Assembly: GCA_004193285.1 (NCBI GenBank)
Contig: SECP01000047.1
Span: 1-64,000 of the forward strand
Length of the DNA stretch: 64,000 nucleotides
Reading direction: 5' to 3'
DNA from: Myxococcales bacterium
Lineage (GTDB): Bacteria; Myxococcota_A; Polyangia; Polyangiales; Polyangiaceae
How positions within the stretch are numbered: the first letter of the stretch is position 1; every line of letters starts with the position of its first letter. The translations under genes and the position numbers were made by a program. Positions 1 through 7,998 of the stretch are shown piece by piece. The notes under the pieces were generated by a model that worked only from the letters and a program-made list of their open reading frames with translations, did no database searches and was not told the origin of the DNA.

Positions 1-1451
1 GTGGCGGGGGCGGGGCCGGGGGCTCCGCGCCCATCGTCGTGCCACCGGAGGCCGAGCTGGAGCAGTCGTTTCTCGCGCCGGTCGTGACCGGCAAGTACGT
101 TTTCAGCGCGAACCCCAAGAGCGGCCGCGTCGCGGTCATCGACGCGCAGAGCTACAAGGTGCGGCTCTTCAACGCTGGCTTCGGGCCGAAATACCTGGCG
201 GGGCTGCCGAACGACCGAGGCGCGATCGTCATCAACGATCTGTCGCACGACACGACGCTCTTCGAGCTGTCCGGCGACACCGTGACCGTCTCGCCGCTAG
301 CGCTGCCCGTTCATACGGACGCGAACGCGTGGGCAGTGAGTCCCGACGGCCGCTTTGCCATCGCGTGGACCCGCACCGAGCGCGAGCAGGCGCTGGACCC
401 GACCGCCGGCTCGCAGACGATCAGCGTGCTGGACTTGAAGCGCGGAGCGACGACCGAGTTGACCGTCGGCTTCCACCCCACTCAAGCGGTGGTGGACGTC
501 GAGAGCGAGCGCGCGTTCGTCGTGAGTGACGACGGCGTCAGCGTCATCGCTTTGGGAGACGAGCCGGAGGTCACGCTGCTGGCTGCGGTCTCGGAGGATC
601 CGCTCGAGGAGCCTGCAACGCGCGACGTGAGCATCCTGCCCGACGGCTCGTTCGCGGTGGTGCGCGTCGAGGGGAGCAGCCAGCTGCGGCTCGTGGATTT
701 GAGCCAGGAAGACGCGCTCGCCTCCTACGACCTGGGCGCGCCGATCGCGGACGTGGATTTGAGCCGCGACGGGACGCTCGCGCTGGCTTCCGTACCCGGC
801 ATCGGTGAGGTCGTGCTCGTGCCGATGCCGCCCGCGGCCGACCAGAGCAACTTCGAGCGCGTGAAGATACCTCACGAGATCACGTCCAGCGTCTCGCTCT
901 CGGAGGACGCCGAGCTCGCGCTCTTGTACCAAAACGGCGCCGACAACAGCCACCTCACCGTGCTGGACCTGCGCGCCGAGCAAGGCCGTGCGCTGAGGAC
1001 AGTGGATCTGAAAGGGCCCGTAGTGGCGGTGTTTGCCGCGCCGGGCGCCGCCTCCGCGATCGCGTTTCAGAAGCCCATCAGCGGTAGTAAGCGCGCGGGA
1101 CTGTGGAGCGGCGTGCCCACGCTCACGAAGCGCTCGGCCAAAATCGTGGGTACGGACTCTGCGCCGAGCGCGCTGGCGTTCGACGCGGAAGGCAACTACG
1201 CGCTCGTCACCGTCGGCACGGACAAATCCGCGGTGCACGGCGTGTACCGCGTCGTCCTCGGCACGATGCAGGAAGACTTCGTGGAGCTGGCGAGCCCACC
1301 CGTACCGGGCGCTACCGGCGTCGTGGAGAGCGCAGGTCGCGGCTTCGTCGCCCAAACCCACCCCGAGGGGCGCATCACTTTCGTGGACTTGGAGACGGCT
1401 CAGGCGCACACGATCACGGGCTTCGAGCTCGCGGCGCGAATTCTTCAATAG
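1..1451 (+). CDS. beta-propeller lipoprotein, 5' truncated by window edge
   Basis: The frame is open from base 3, so the true start lies upstream; a GTG at 39 is only an internal candidate. Upstream of 39 the frame reads a Gly-rich stretch (GGGAGGSAP), the typical linker just after the lipidated Cys of myxobacterial lipoproteins, so this is probably a lipoprotein whose signal peptide lies outside the window. The visible 480 residues are a string of short beta-strand repeats with YncE/SMP-30-like phrases such as AVSPDGRFA, VVSDDGVSVIAL, DVDLSRDGTLAL and ALAFDAEGNYALV, typical of a WD40/YVTN-type propeller. It probably acts at the outer membrane or periplasm. It is followed at once by a second propeller lipoprotein and a barrel protein, likely one operon. 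Substrate unknown. Confidence 0.8.
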   Translation, partial: GGGGAGGSAPIVVPPEAELEQSFLAPVVTGKYVFSANPKSGRVAVIDAQSYKVRLFNAGFGPKYLAGLPNDRGAIVINDLSHDTTLFELSGDTVTVSPLALPVHTDANAWAVSPDGRFAIAWTRTEREQALDPTAGSQTISVLDLKRGATTELTVGFHPTQAVVDVESERAFVVSDDGVSVIALGDEPEVTLLAAVSEDPLEEPATRDVSILPDGSFAVVRVEGSSQLRLVDLSQEDALASYDLGAPIADVDLSRDGTLALASVPGIGEVVLVPMPPAADQSNFERVKIPHEITSSVSLSEDAELALLYQNGADNSHLTVLDLRAEQGRALRTVDLKGPVVAVFAAPGAASAIAFQKPISGSKRAGLWSGVPTLTKRSAKIVGTDSAPSALAFDAEGNYALVTVGTDKSAVHGVYRVVLGTMQEDFVELASPPVPGATGVVESAGRGFVAQTHPEGRITFVDLETAQAHTITGFELAARILQ

Positions 1452-1460
1452 GTGAGAAAT

Positions 1461-3125
1461 ATGAACAGATGGACGATGGCGCAGAGCCTGTGGGGGCTCT
1501 CACTTTTGTGCAGCGTCGGTTGCGGTGGTCGGGCGGACGAGTGGGACGTGCCGTTTGCGCCGACGCGGATCGCGGCCTCGGATCCCACTCTGGACCCGAG
1601 CGGCGGCTACGCGGTGCGCGGCTTGACCGGCTCGGTGGCGCTGCTCGATCAATCCCTGAACGAGGTGCTCATGCTCACGTCGCCCCGACGGCTGGAGCTC
1701 GAAGCGACGCGGCTGCCGGTGGGGCTGAACGTCGTTCGTTTCGAGAGCTCGGCCGCGCGGGACCGGCTGTTCGTGCTCTCGCGCGGCGTTACCCCGCGCT
1801 TCAAGGAAACGGACGAGCCGCCTCAGCTCATGGTGTTCGACGGCGGCATCGCGCCGGAGCAGCTCGCGCGTTACGCGCTCAAGGATCCCTACGACCAGCT
1901 CGTCATCGACCCGATGGGGAAATGGCTCATCGTGCACGGCAGTGACGGCCTCGTGTCCAACCCCAACGAATTGCTGTTGATCCAGCTACCGGAAGGCGCG
2001 GGCGAAGCGGCCCCGCCGCCGCGCAGCGTGACCCTCAACAGCTACGGCGGCAAACCCAAGCGCTTCGTGTTCACGGGTGAGCTCACGATGCCGAACGAGG
2101 AGCGCCACCGCTTGCTGGTGGTGCAGCGCGAAAAGGACCTCGCCATCATCGATTTGGACGACGAGGACTCCACGGAGATCACCGTAGGCTTGCCGCAGGA
2201 CGACAGCGGCGGCTTCGAGTCGCCGGTAGACGTGGTGTTCCACGACGGCATTCCCGGAGAGGTCGGCGCGATGCTGGCGGTGCAGCTCGCCGAGGATCCG
2301 AACGTGTATATCTTGCCGATTCAACCGCCGGAGAGCGACGAGCACGCGTTCTCGCTCGGCTCCAACCTGGTGGACGTGGGCGGCAACCCGAGCATGCTGG
2401 ACTTCGTGCGGACGAGCGGTGACGGCGGGCTGCGCCTCGCCGCGCTCGTGCCGAGCAAACAGGCCGCGAAGCTCATCGACCCGACCTCCAGCAAAGTGAC
2501 GGACGTCGCGCTGCCGGTGCCGTTTCGAAAGATCCGCCGGGTCACGAGCGAGGTGGGCGCAGACGCCGGGCAGGACATCGCGTTGCTCTACGGAGCCACC
2601 GCGAACACGATCGCGTTCTGGCAGCTGGGGGTGACGGTAGGCACGCCTTACCGCAGCATCGACGCGTACGATTTGGGGATCGGGGTCGACCAAGTTTTGG
2701 ACGTCCCCACCGGGGAATCGGCGGAGTTCGCCAACCGCAAGATCCTGGCCGGGCAGAACTCGCTGCAGTTCTACGTGCTGGACCTTTCGGAGCGGAAGAG
2801 CTTCCCCCTCGACACGCTCAGCAACTTGACGTTGAACCTCTCGCCGAACGGGCAGCAGCTGTGGGCATTTCAGCCGAACGCCACCGGGTTCGCGCAGCTC
2901 ACGTTCGACCCGCTGCAGCCGGCGTCGCTTTATGCGGAGGAGCCGATCGCCTTCGTGCACGATTTTGCGACGAGCCGGGGCCAAAACGAGCGCACGGCGA
3001 TAGCCCTGCATTTTCTGGCCCGGCGCGGGAGCGCGTCGCTCGCGGCCACGCTGTTCGACGGCAATGAACCGCGCACGGACGAGACCCGCTTCTACCCGGC
3101 GCTGGAGCTCAGGGGGATCGAATGA
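1461..3125 (+). CDS. beta-propeller-like lipoprotein
   Basis: 554 residues from ATG 1461. That start is preferred over GTG 1452 because AGGTGA at 1449-1454 (overlapping the upstream stop) gives a Shine-Dalgarno at good spacing. The N-terminus is a lipoprotein signal with lipobox SVGC about 20 residues in, followed by GGRADEWD. The body has repeated strand patterns (AVRGLTGSVALLDQ, LIVHGSDGLVS, LLVVQREKDLAIIDLD) like the preceding protein, so the two look like diverged paralogues. The stop overlaps the next gene's ATG by 4 nt (ATGA at 3122), implying translational coupling. No catalytic motif seen; ligand unknown. Confidence 0.8.
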   Translation: MNRWTMAQSLWGLSLLCSVGCGGRADEWDVPFAPTRIAASDPTLDPSGGYAVRGLTGSVALLDQSLNEVLMLTSPRRLELEATRLPVGLNVVRFESSAARDRLFVLSRGVTPRFKETDEPPQLMVFDGGIAPEQLARYALKDPYDQLVIDPMGKWLIVHGSDGLVSNPNELLLIQLPEGAGEAAPPPRSVTLNSYGGKPKRFVFTGELTMPNEERHRLLVVQREKDLAIIDLDDEDSTEITVGLPQDDSGGFESPVDVVFHDGIPGEVGAMLAVQLAEDPNVYILPIQPPESDEHAFSLGSNLVDVGGNPSMLDFVRTSGDGGLRLAALVPSKQAAKLIDPTSSKVTDVALPVPFRKIRRVTSEVGADAGQDIALLYGATANTIAFWQLGVTVGTPYRSIDAYDLGIGVDQVLDVPTGESAEFANRKILAGQNSLQFYVLDLSERKSFPLDTLSNLTLNLSPNGQQLWAFQPNATGFAQLTFDPLQPASLYAEEPIAFVHDFATSRGQNERTAIALHFLARRGSASLAATLFDGNEPRTDETRFYPALELRGIE

Positions 3126-3856
3126 CGAACACGAAGACGACCTGCATCCGCGCCGCCCTCACGCTCTCACTCTCCCTGGGTACGAGCGCGGCCTGGGCGC
3201 AAACCGCGACGGACGCGCCGGCGCCCGAGCATGCGCGGGACCTCGGCAACCACCAGCGCCACCTCCGCATCGACGTAGGCGTGCGCACCCAGTTCGTGCG
3301 GAGCAAGGGCTTCGACCCCTTCGCGAGCAACGACGTGCTCCCGCAGCTCACGCTCGCCGCCTCCTACTACTTCTGGGCGCACGAGCGGTTCAGCTTGGGG
3401 GCGGTCGTAGGGTTCGACTACGGAGCGCGGTCGGACAGCGCTCGCAGCGGGGACACTTCGCTGGACTCGCGTCGCTTCTTGCTCGCCCCGGAGCTGCGCT
3501 ACCACGTGCTCCGCGTACTCGCGCTGTCGGCCAAGGTCGGCCCCACCCTCACCCGCCAGGAGGTAACGTACTCCGGTGGGCTCGCCGGGGACCTAGCCAA
3601 GACGGCGTGGAAGGCCGGGTTCGATGCGACCGCGGGCGCGGCGTTCGAGGTTTTTGGCTACTCCAATCCCCAATCCAACAAACCCCGACTGTGGCTCACG
3701 GCCGAAGGCGGCTATGGCTGGACCGCGGCGAATCGGCTGCGGCTGGAGCCCGAGGATTCCTCGCCCGCGCCTCAGCGTCTGACCCCCCTGGACCTGGGCC
3801 AGCTATCCCTGAGCGGGCCACTATTCCGGGTCACCGCGGCCGTGAGCTTTTGGTGA
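3122..3856 (+). CDS. outer-membrane beta-barrel-like protein
   Basis: 244 residues. It starts at ATG 3122 inside the upstream stop (4-nt overlap). A clear Sec signal peptide ends near AWAQT (about residue 27). The mature part alternates short amphipathic strands with aromatic ends (LTLAASYYFWAHERFSLGAVVGFDYG, LAPELRYHVLRVLALSAKVGPTL) and ends in a C-terminal aromatic strand (FRVTAAVSFW), the usual BAM signal of outer-membrane barrels. Coupling to two propeller lipoproteins suggests a surface complex, which is inference. Family not recognised beyond the barrel type. Confidence 0.7.
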   Translation: MTNTKTTCIRAALTLSLSLGTSAAWAQTATDAPAPEHARDLGNHQRHLRIDVGVRTQFVRSKGFDPFASNDVLPQLTLAASYYFWAHERFSLGAVVGFDYGARSDSARSGDTSLDSRRFLLAPELRYHVLRVLALSAKVGPTLTRQEVTYSGGLAGDLAKTAWKAGFDATAGAAFEVFGYSNPQSNKPRLWLTAEGGYGWTAANRLRLEPEDSSPAPQRLTPLDLGQLSLSGPLFRVTAAVSFW

Positions 3857-3964
3857 AAACGCCTCGCCCGTAATCATCGGCAAAAAAAGAACAGAAACGC
3901 ACATCTGCCGACATTTCGCGCACTTGCAAACGACCGTATGGATCAGCGAGGTGCAACTGCTCGG

Positions 3965-3992
3965 TGGACTCAACGATGGACCTTGCTAGAGT
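3965..3992 (+). promoter_or_regulatory. putative sigma70-type promoter, near-leaderless
   Basis: TGGACT (3965-3970), 16-bp spacer, TAGAGT (3987-3992) embedded in the extended -10 TGCTAGAGT (3984-3992). The in-frame GTG at 4000 starts 7 nt after the -10 hexamer, so the transcript would begin at or next to the start codon. Confidence 0.45.
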
Positions 3993-3999
3993 AACCCCT

Positions 4000-4251
4000 G
4001 TGCAAGTCGTGCTCCGGAAGCTCGGTCGCGGTTCGCGAGCCGTAGCCGGTCGCCTGGTGAGGGCCCCGCGCAAGGGCTCCGTCGTGGTGATCGAGTTCTC
4101 TGACGGCATGCATGAGTACGTCACCACACCGGTGAAACGCGTGCTGCGCGTCGCCGCTCGCGACGTCTTTTATATCGAGACCGTCAATAGCCGGTACCGG
4201 TTGGAAGTGCGCGACCGCGAGCGCGCTCTCGAAGACGCCTCCAGCGGCTGA
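4000..4251 (+). CDS. small conserved-looking hypothetical protein
   Basis: 83 residues from GTG 4000. The in-frame ATGs upstream (3964, 3976) would lie inside the putative promoter at 3965-3992, so the GTG is preferred. The protein is basic at the N-terminus (VLRKLGRGSRAVAGRLVRAPRKG), then has a compact beta-like core (VVVIEFSDGMHEYVTTPVKRVL, VFYIETVNSRYRLEVRD). It has no signal peptide or membrane segment, so it is probably cytoplasmic. Function unknown; a small SH3-like or OB-like barrel would fit the pattern, but that is a guess. Confidence 0.55.
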   Translation: MQVVLRKLGRGSRAVAGRLVRAPRKGSVVVIEFSDGMHEYVTTPVKRVLRVAARDVFYIETVNSRYRLEVRDRERALEDASSG

Positions 4252-4295
4252 ACCCCCCTAGCGCTTCGGGTAGAAGCGAAGTACTAGGGCCGGCC

Positions 4296-4445
4296 ATGGG
4301 CAAATTCGACAGCCGTGCTTCCGTGAAGATGACCCGCCGCAAGGCGCAGGCGAAGAAGAAGGCGCGTCTCGCGCGCAAGGCCGAGGCCACCAAGGCCACG
4401 CGCAAGGCCACGGCCAAGCCGAGCCGCAAGAAGACGGCGAGCTGA
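4296..4445 (+). CDS. very basic 49-aa protein
   Basis: ATG 4296 to TGA 4445. About half the residues are Lys, Arg or Ala (MGKFDSRASVKMTRRKAQAK then KKARLARKAEATKATRKAT). It has no hydrophobic segment. The composition resembles H1-type histone tails or small nucleic-acid-binding proteins; that is inference from composition only. It ends 1 bp before the stop of the convergent lipoprotein gene. No strong Shine-Dalgarno is visible. Confidence 0.45.
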   Translation: MGKFDSRASVKMTRRKAQAKKKARLARKAEATKATRKATAKPSRKKTAS

Positions 4446-4446
4446 G

Positions 4447-4941
4447 CTATTCGGTGACGGCCGCACCATCCTCGTGGATGGTGCGCGTCGCGAATTGCTT
4501 GTCGGGTTGATGCGGCGGAGGCGCCGGCATGGGCTCGCCCAGAAGACCCACGTCACCGCTGAGCCGCCGCTCGCGCACCAAGTGCCAACCGGCGTCGTCC
4601 TTCCAGTGTTGCTCGACGCGCGTCGCCCGCATCGTGCCTTCGTCGTTCTTCACCCACGCGTAGTCCACGAGCACGATGGCTCGGTCGGAGTCGGGCAGCG
4701 AAAGGCTCGCCATCTCCACGTCCACGATGCGCAGGGTCTGCCCCCAGGCCGCGTGACGTCGCATGAAGTCGCTGCGCTCGGTCTTAGCGGCCCGCGCGAC
4801 CGCGACGTCCAGCTGGTTGAAGCGTGCCGCGACGTTCAGGGCCATCGCCGCGTCGGTGATGCGCTCGGCAGGTGACGGCGGCGCCATGCAACCGGAGAGG
4901 CCGAAGAGGGAGGCTGCGGCCAGGAGCCGGAGAGTGCGCAT
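4447..4941 (-). CDS. lipoprotein, NTF2/SnoaL-like size
   Basis: 164 residues. The N-terminus MRTLRLLAAASLFGLSGCM is a textbook lipoprotein signal (lipobox LSGC). The mature part has an alpha helix followed by strands (LRIVDVEMASLSLPDSDRAIVLVDYAWV, VEQHWKDDAGWHLVRERRLSG), a pattern common in NTF2-like periplasmic domains; that fold is a guess. TGCTAGCCC (plus-strand 4948-4956) lies 6 nt upstream of the ATG, an extended -10-like motif that also precedes other genes here. Confidence 0.7.
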   Translation of the reverse strand: MRTLRLLAAASLFGLSGCMAPPSPAERITDAAMALNVAARFNQLDVAVARAAKTERSDFMRRHAAWGQTLRIVDVEMASLSLPDSDRAIVLVDYAWVKNDEGTMRATRVEQHWKDDAGWHLVRERRLSGDVGLLGEPMPAPPPHQPDKQFATRTIHEDGAAVTE

Positions 4942-4989
4942 GGGGTGGGGCTAGCAGGAGGCGCCCGGCCCGGGAAAGTATTTGGCGGC

Positions 4990-7938
4990 TCAGAAGGCGC
5001 TCGACAGCACCATGTAGGTCTGGATGCCGGACGGCGCGACGCTGGGGCTGAGTCCGCGCGCGGCTCCGAAGCGAAGGTTACCGTAAGTGTAGTAGCCGAC
5101 GTAAAGGTCCAGCCAGAGCTCCGCGCCGACGGAGCCGTGAAAGGGCTGGAGCGGGTCGCGCAAATCCAGCTGATTGTAGGCGGCGCCGTAATCGAAGAAG
5201 ACGGCGCCGGCGAGCGAGCGCAAAAAGATCGGGAGCGTGCTGATCCCGCGGTCCGCGTACCAGAGGGGCGCGCGGTACTCCACGTTGAGCAGGTTGTAGT
5301 CGCTGCCGTAGAACTGCTGCGGCTCGTAGCCGCGGAGTCGAAACGCGCTCTGGCGCAGGTTGTTCCGGAACGAGTCCAAGAGCGGCATGTCCGCGTAGCC
5401 GCCGATGGCGAACAAACCGCGGCGCGGATAGGTGCCGTGACCGGTGCCGGCCGAGAGCGCCGCCGCGAGCACGTGGTGGCGAAGCCACGGCATCAGCACG
5501 TAGCCGGTCGCGGTGGCGGTGAACGAGGTGACCGTCGTCTCGCTACCCAGCACGCGGTCCGCGTAGTCCAGGCCAACACCGAGCTCGAAGCCGCGCTCCT
5601 TGCTGATCGCGTAGCTGCTAGTTTCGACGTTCGAGTACCCGTAGCCCAGGTGCAGCAGGCCCAGCATGCCGCGATAAGGCTCACGACCGAGGGGGGCATA
5701 CGGGTCTGGCGGCGGCAACGGCAGCAGCTGGTAAACTTGCGCGACCGTGTAGCTGAGTGACGCGCTCTGTCCCTCGTTGTCGCCTGGCAGACCGATCGAT
5801 ACGCCCGTGCTCACCCCCGTGAGGTGCTCGACCGTGGGGATCTTCGTGTCCCCGACGACGTACTCATTTTCGGGGCGCGGCGTGGAGCTGCGAAACCCGG
5901 ACAGCTGCAAGTAGAAGGGGCGTCGCGCGTAGACGTAGTCCAGCGAGATGGCCGGCTCGGTCCGTTCTTGCTGCCGCGTCGTGGGCACGCTGATCGCGGC
6001 CGAGATGCCGTGAAGGCCGGCGATGTCGTTGCCGCTCGCGGTGACCGTGAGCTGCTGGCCGAACGCGCCCGGCCCGTACTCGACGTAATATTGGCGCGGG
6101 CGGAGGGTCTGCAGTGGGTCGTAACGCCGGATCGGGTAGCGGTAGAGCACCGGGTCCGGTCCCTGCCCGCGAGCGCTCTCGTAGGGCAAGGCGGGCAGCC
6201 ATCGCGAGGCGTCCGTCTCCATCACGAACAGGTCCCAGCCTCGCGATGTGTACCCGGTGTAGACGAGCGTGCGCCCATCGCTCGAGATCGCCGGAAAGTA
6301 CGCGCCGCCGAGGACGTTGGTCACCTGCGAGAGCTGGCCCGTAGCCAGCTCGAAGGCGTACACGTTGGCGACGCCGGTGCGGTCACTCGTGAAGTAGAGG
6401 TAACGCCCGTCGTGCGAGAACGTCGGCTGCTGATCGATCGCTCGGTCGTGCAGCAGCTCGCGGAAGCGCCCCGTCGCGACGTCCACGACTCGCACGTCCC
6501 GGTAGCCGCCCGTGGTCCACACGCTGTACGCCACGCTGCGCCCGTCGGGCGAGAAGCGCGGCGTGTAGGCTTGCTCGAAGCGAGCGCTAGGCACGAGCGC
6601 ACGCACGTGGGAGAGCTGATGGTCCGCGGTCAGCTCCGCGATTCGCAGCGTGCTGGTGCTGCGGTCGTTCGTGACGAAAACGATTCGTCTGCCGTCGGGG
6701 CTCACGTCGGCGTGCCGAGCGCGCAAGCCGCGCGAGATGCGCTCTCGGGTGTCGCCCTCCTCGCGCGACGAGGTCCCTGGTAGCTGCCGGAAGAGGTCTT
6801 GAAAGTAGTAGCGGCGCTGCGACACCGCGCCGCTGTCGAACACGATCGAACAGTCCGGGGCGAAGCTCACCTGCTGGCCACCGGCGCGGGCGCGGAGCTT
6901 TCCGGAGGGGGTCGAGCCGTCCAGCGCGACCTCGTACACGCCGCCCACCGTGTTGCCGTCGTCGCGCTCGTAGATGACGCTGGGCTTGCCCAGGGTGGAG
7001 CAGCCCTCGGTGAGCCGCGCTCCGCTCGCGAGCTCTCCGCGCGCCGTGAGCCTGCGACCCTCGCGTAGACCCCGCGCGCGAATCGCCGCCGCTTGAGCCG
7101 CGTAGCGCTTCTCCAAGGCCTCGCGCCAGCCCTCGTAGAGCTCTTCGTAGGTGCGCCCGGTCACGCGCCGGATGGAGCGGTTGATGCCCCACGGCACCAC
7201 CTGCGCGCCGTAATCGTCTGCTACCGCCGCGAACGTATTCGGACCGTAGGTGTCGTTGATGAAGGCGATGAAAGCCGCGCCGTACAGGTACCAGACGTTG
7301 GCGCCAGGAAAGCGTCGCGGCGAGCCGGACATCTTGTCGAGCCCGGCGAAGCGATGCTCCAGCACGTCGGCCCGGAGGTACATGTCGAACTGGCTCGACC
7401 GCAGCCGCCCGCCGCTGGTGTGCGCGGTCTCCATCGCCACCGCGAGCCCTTCCAAGATCCAGCGCGGTTGCCACTGATTCGGAACCGCGGTCTTGCCGAT
7501 GACCTTGTTGAGCAACGCCGGCAGGCCGGAGACGTTGTCCACGTGCAAGATGTGCGTGTACTCGTGCGTCAGCAGCTCGTTCAGCCAGTCGTCGTAGTCG
7601 CCCAGGGGGGACATGTCGTCTGGCGCGGTCGCGTACAAGCGGATCGCGTCGTACGGGACCGCTCCCGCAGAGCCGTTCGCGAAGTCCGAGTCGTCGGTGA
7701 GCAGGATCTCGACCGTCTCGCTCGGCTTCTGGTCCAGGTTCTTGCCGACGACGGTGTAGGCGCGCTCGGCCATCGCCGCTGCGCGCCGCGCCAGTGGCTC
7801 CAGACCACCGTGAAAGCTCACGCGAAAGTGCGGAGTTTCCAGCGTGTACCACTCGAGCCGGGGGTCGCCGGCCAGCGCTTCGCGCGTACCCGCGCCAAAA
7901 GCGAGCGCGGCGAGCAGAGCGGCGATGAGCTTCTTCAC
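4990..7938 (-). CDS. secreted gluzincin metalloprotease / TolB-like propeller / Omp85-like barrel fusion
   Basis: 982 residues from GTG 7938, which gives a classic signal peptide (MKKLIAALLAALAFG, cleavage near EALAG); a TTG at 7956 is the longer alternative. Three parts are visible. Residues ~25-290 are a peptidase-MA-like domain with zinc motif HEYTH (125-129) and a downstream glutamate in WILEGLAVAMET, the third ligand of gluzincins. Residues ~310-620 carry WD/TolB-type repeats (DVSPDGRRIVFVTND, FSPDGRSVAYSVWT, FSHDGRYLYFTSD). Residues ~670-982 are a strand-rich region ending FGAARGLSPS...YMVLSSAF like the surface-antigen/BamA barrel. It is probably a self-anchored outer-membrane protease or sensor. 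Single gene, no obvious operon. Confidence 0.8.
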   Translation of the reverse strand: MKKLIAALLAALAFGAGTREALAGDPRLEWYTLETPHFRVSFHGGLEPLARRAAAMAERAYTVVGKNLDQKPSETVEILLTDDSDFANGSAGAVPYDAIRLYATAPDDMSPLGDYDDWLNELLTHEYTHILHVDNVSGLPALLNKVIGKTAVPNQWQPRWILEGLAVAMETAHTSGGRLRSSQFDMYLRADVLEHRFAGLDKMSGSPRRFPGANVWYLYGAAFIAFINDTYGPNTFAAVADDYGAQVVPWGINRSIRRVTGRTYEELYEGWREALEKRYAAQAAAIRARGLREGRRLTARGELASGARLTEGCSTLGKPSVIYERDDGNTVGGVYEVALDGSTPSGKLRARAGGQQVSFAPDCSIVFDSGAVSQRRYYFQDLFRQLPGTSSREEGDTRERISRGLRARHADVSPDGRRIVFVTNDRSTSTLRIAELTADHQLSHVRALVPSARFEQAYTPRFSPDGRSVAYSVWTTGGYRDVRVVDVATGRFRELLHDRAIDQQPTFSHDGRYLYFTSDRTGVANVYAFELATGQLSQVTNVLGGAYFPAISSDGRTLVYTGYTSRGWDLFVMETDASRWLPALPYESARGQGPDPVLYRYPIRRYDPLQTLRPRQYYVEYGPGAFGQQLTVTASGNDIAGLHGISAAISVPTTRQQERTEPAISLDYVYARRPFYLQLSGFRSSTPRPENEYVVGDTKIPTVEHLTGVSTGVSIGLPGDNEGQSASLSYTVAQVYQLLPLPPPDPYAPLGREPYRGMLGLLHLGYGYSNVETSSYAISKERGFELGVGLDYADRVLGSETTVTSFTATATGYVLMPWLRHHVLAAALSAGTGHGTYPRRGLFAIGGYADMPLLDSFRNNLRQSAFRLRGYEPQQFYGSDYNLLNVEYRAPLWYADRGISTLPIFLRSLAGAVFFDYGAAYNQLDLRDPLQPFHGSVGAELWLDLYVGYYTYGNLRFGAARGLSPSVAPSGIQTYMVLSSAF

Positions 7939-7998
7939 GCTCGGACGGAACCCCAAACCAACCGTGCGCGCCGGAAACCCTAGCCGGCGCCGCTTACC

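Noticed and set aside
297..1448. Long minus-strand frame under the first lipoprotein gene
   Set aside because: Antisense shadow of a strongly supported coding frame. The product is Arg/His-rich without any domain, as in many GC-rich antisense frames here (also 1986-3011, 6587-7852, 23471-25474).
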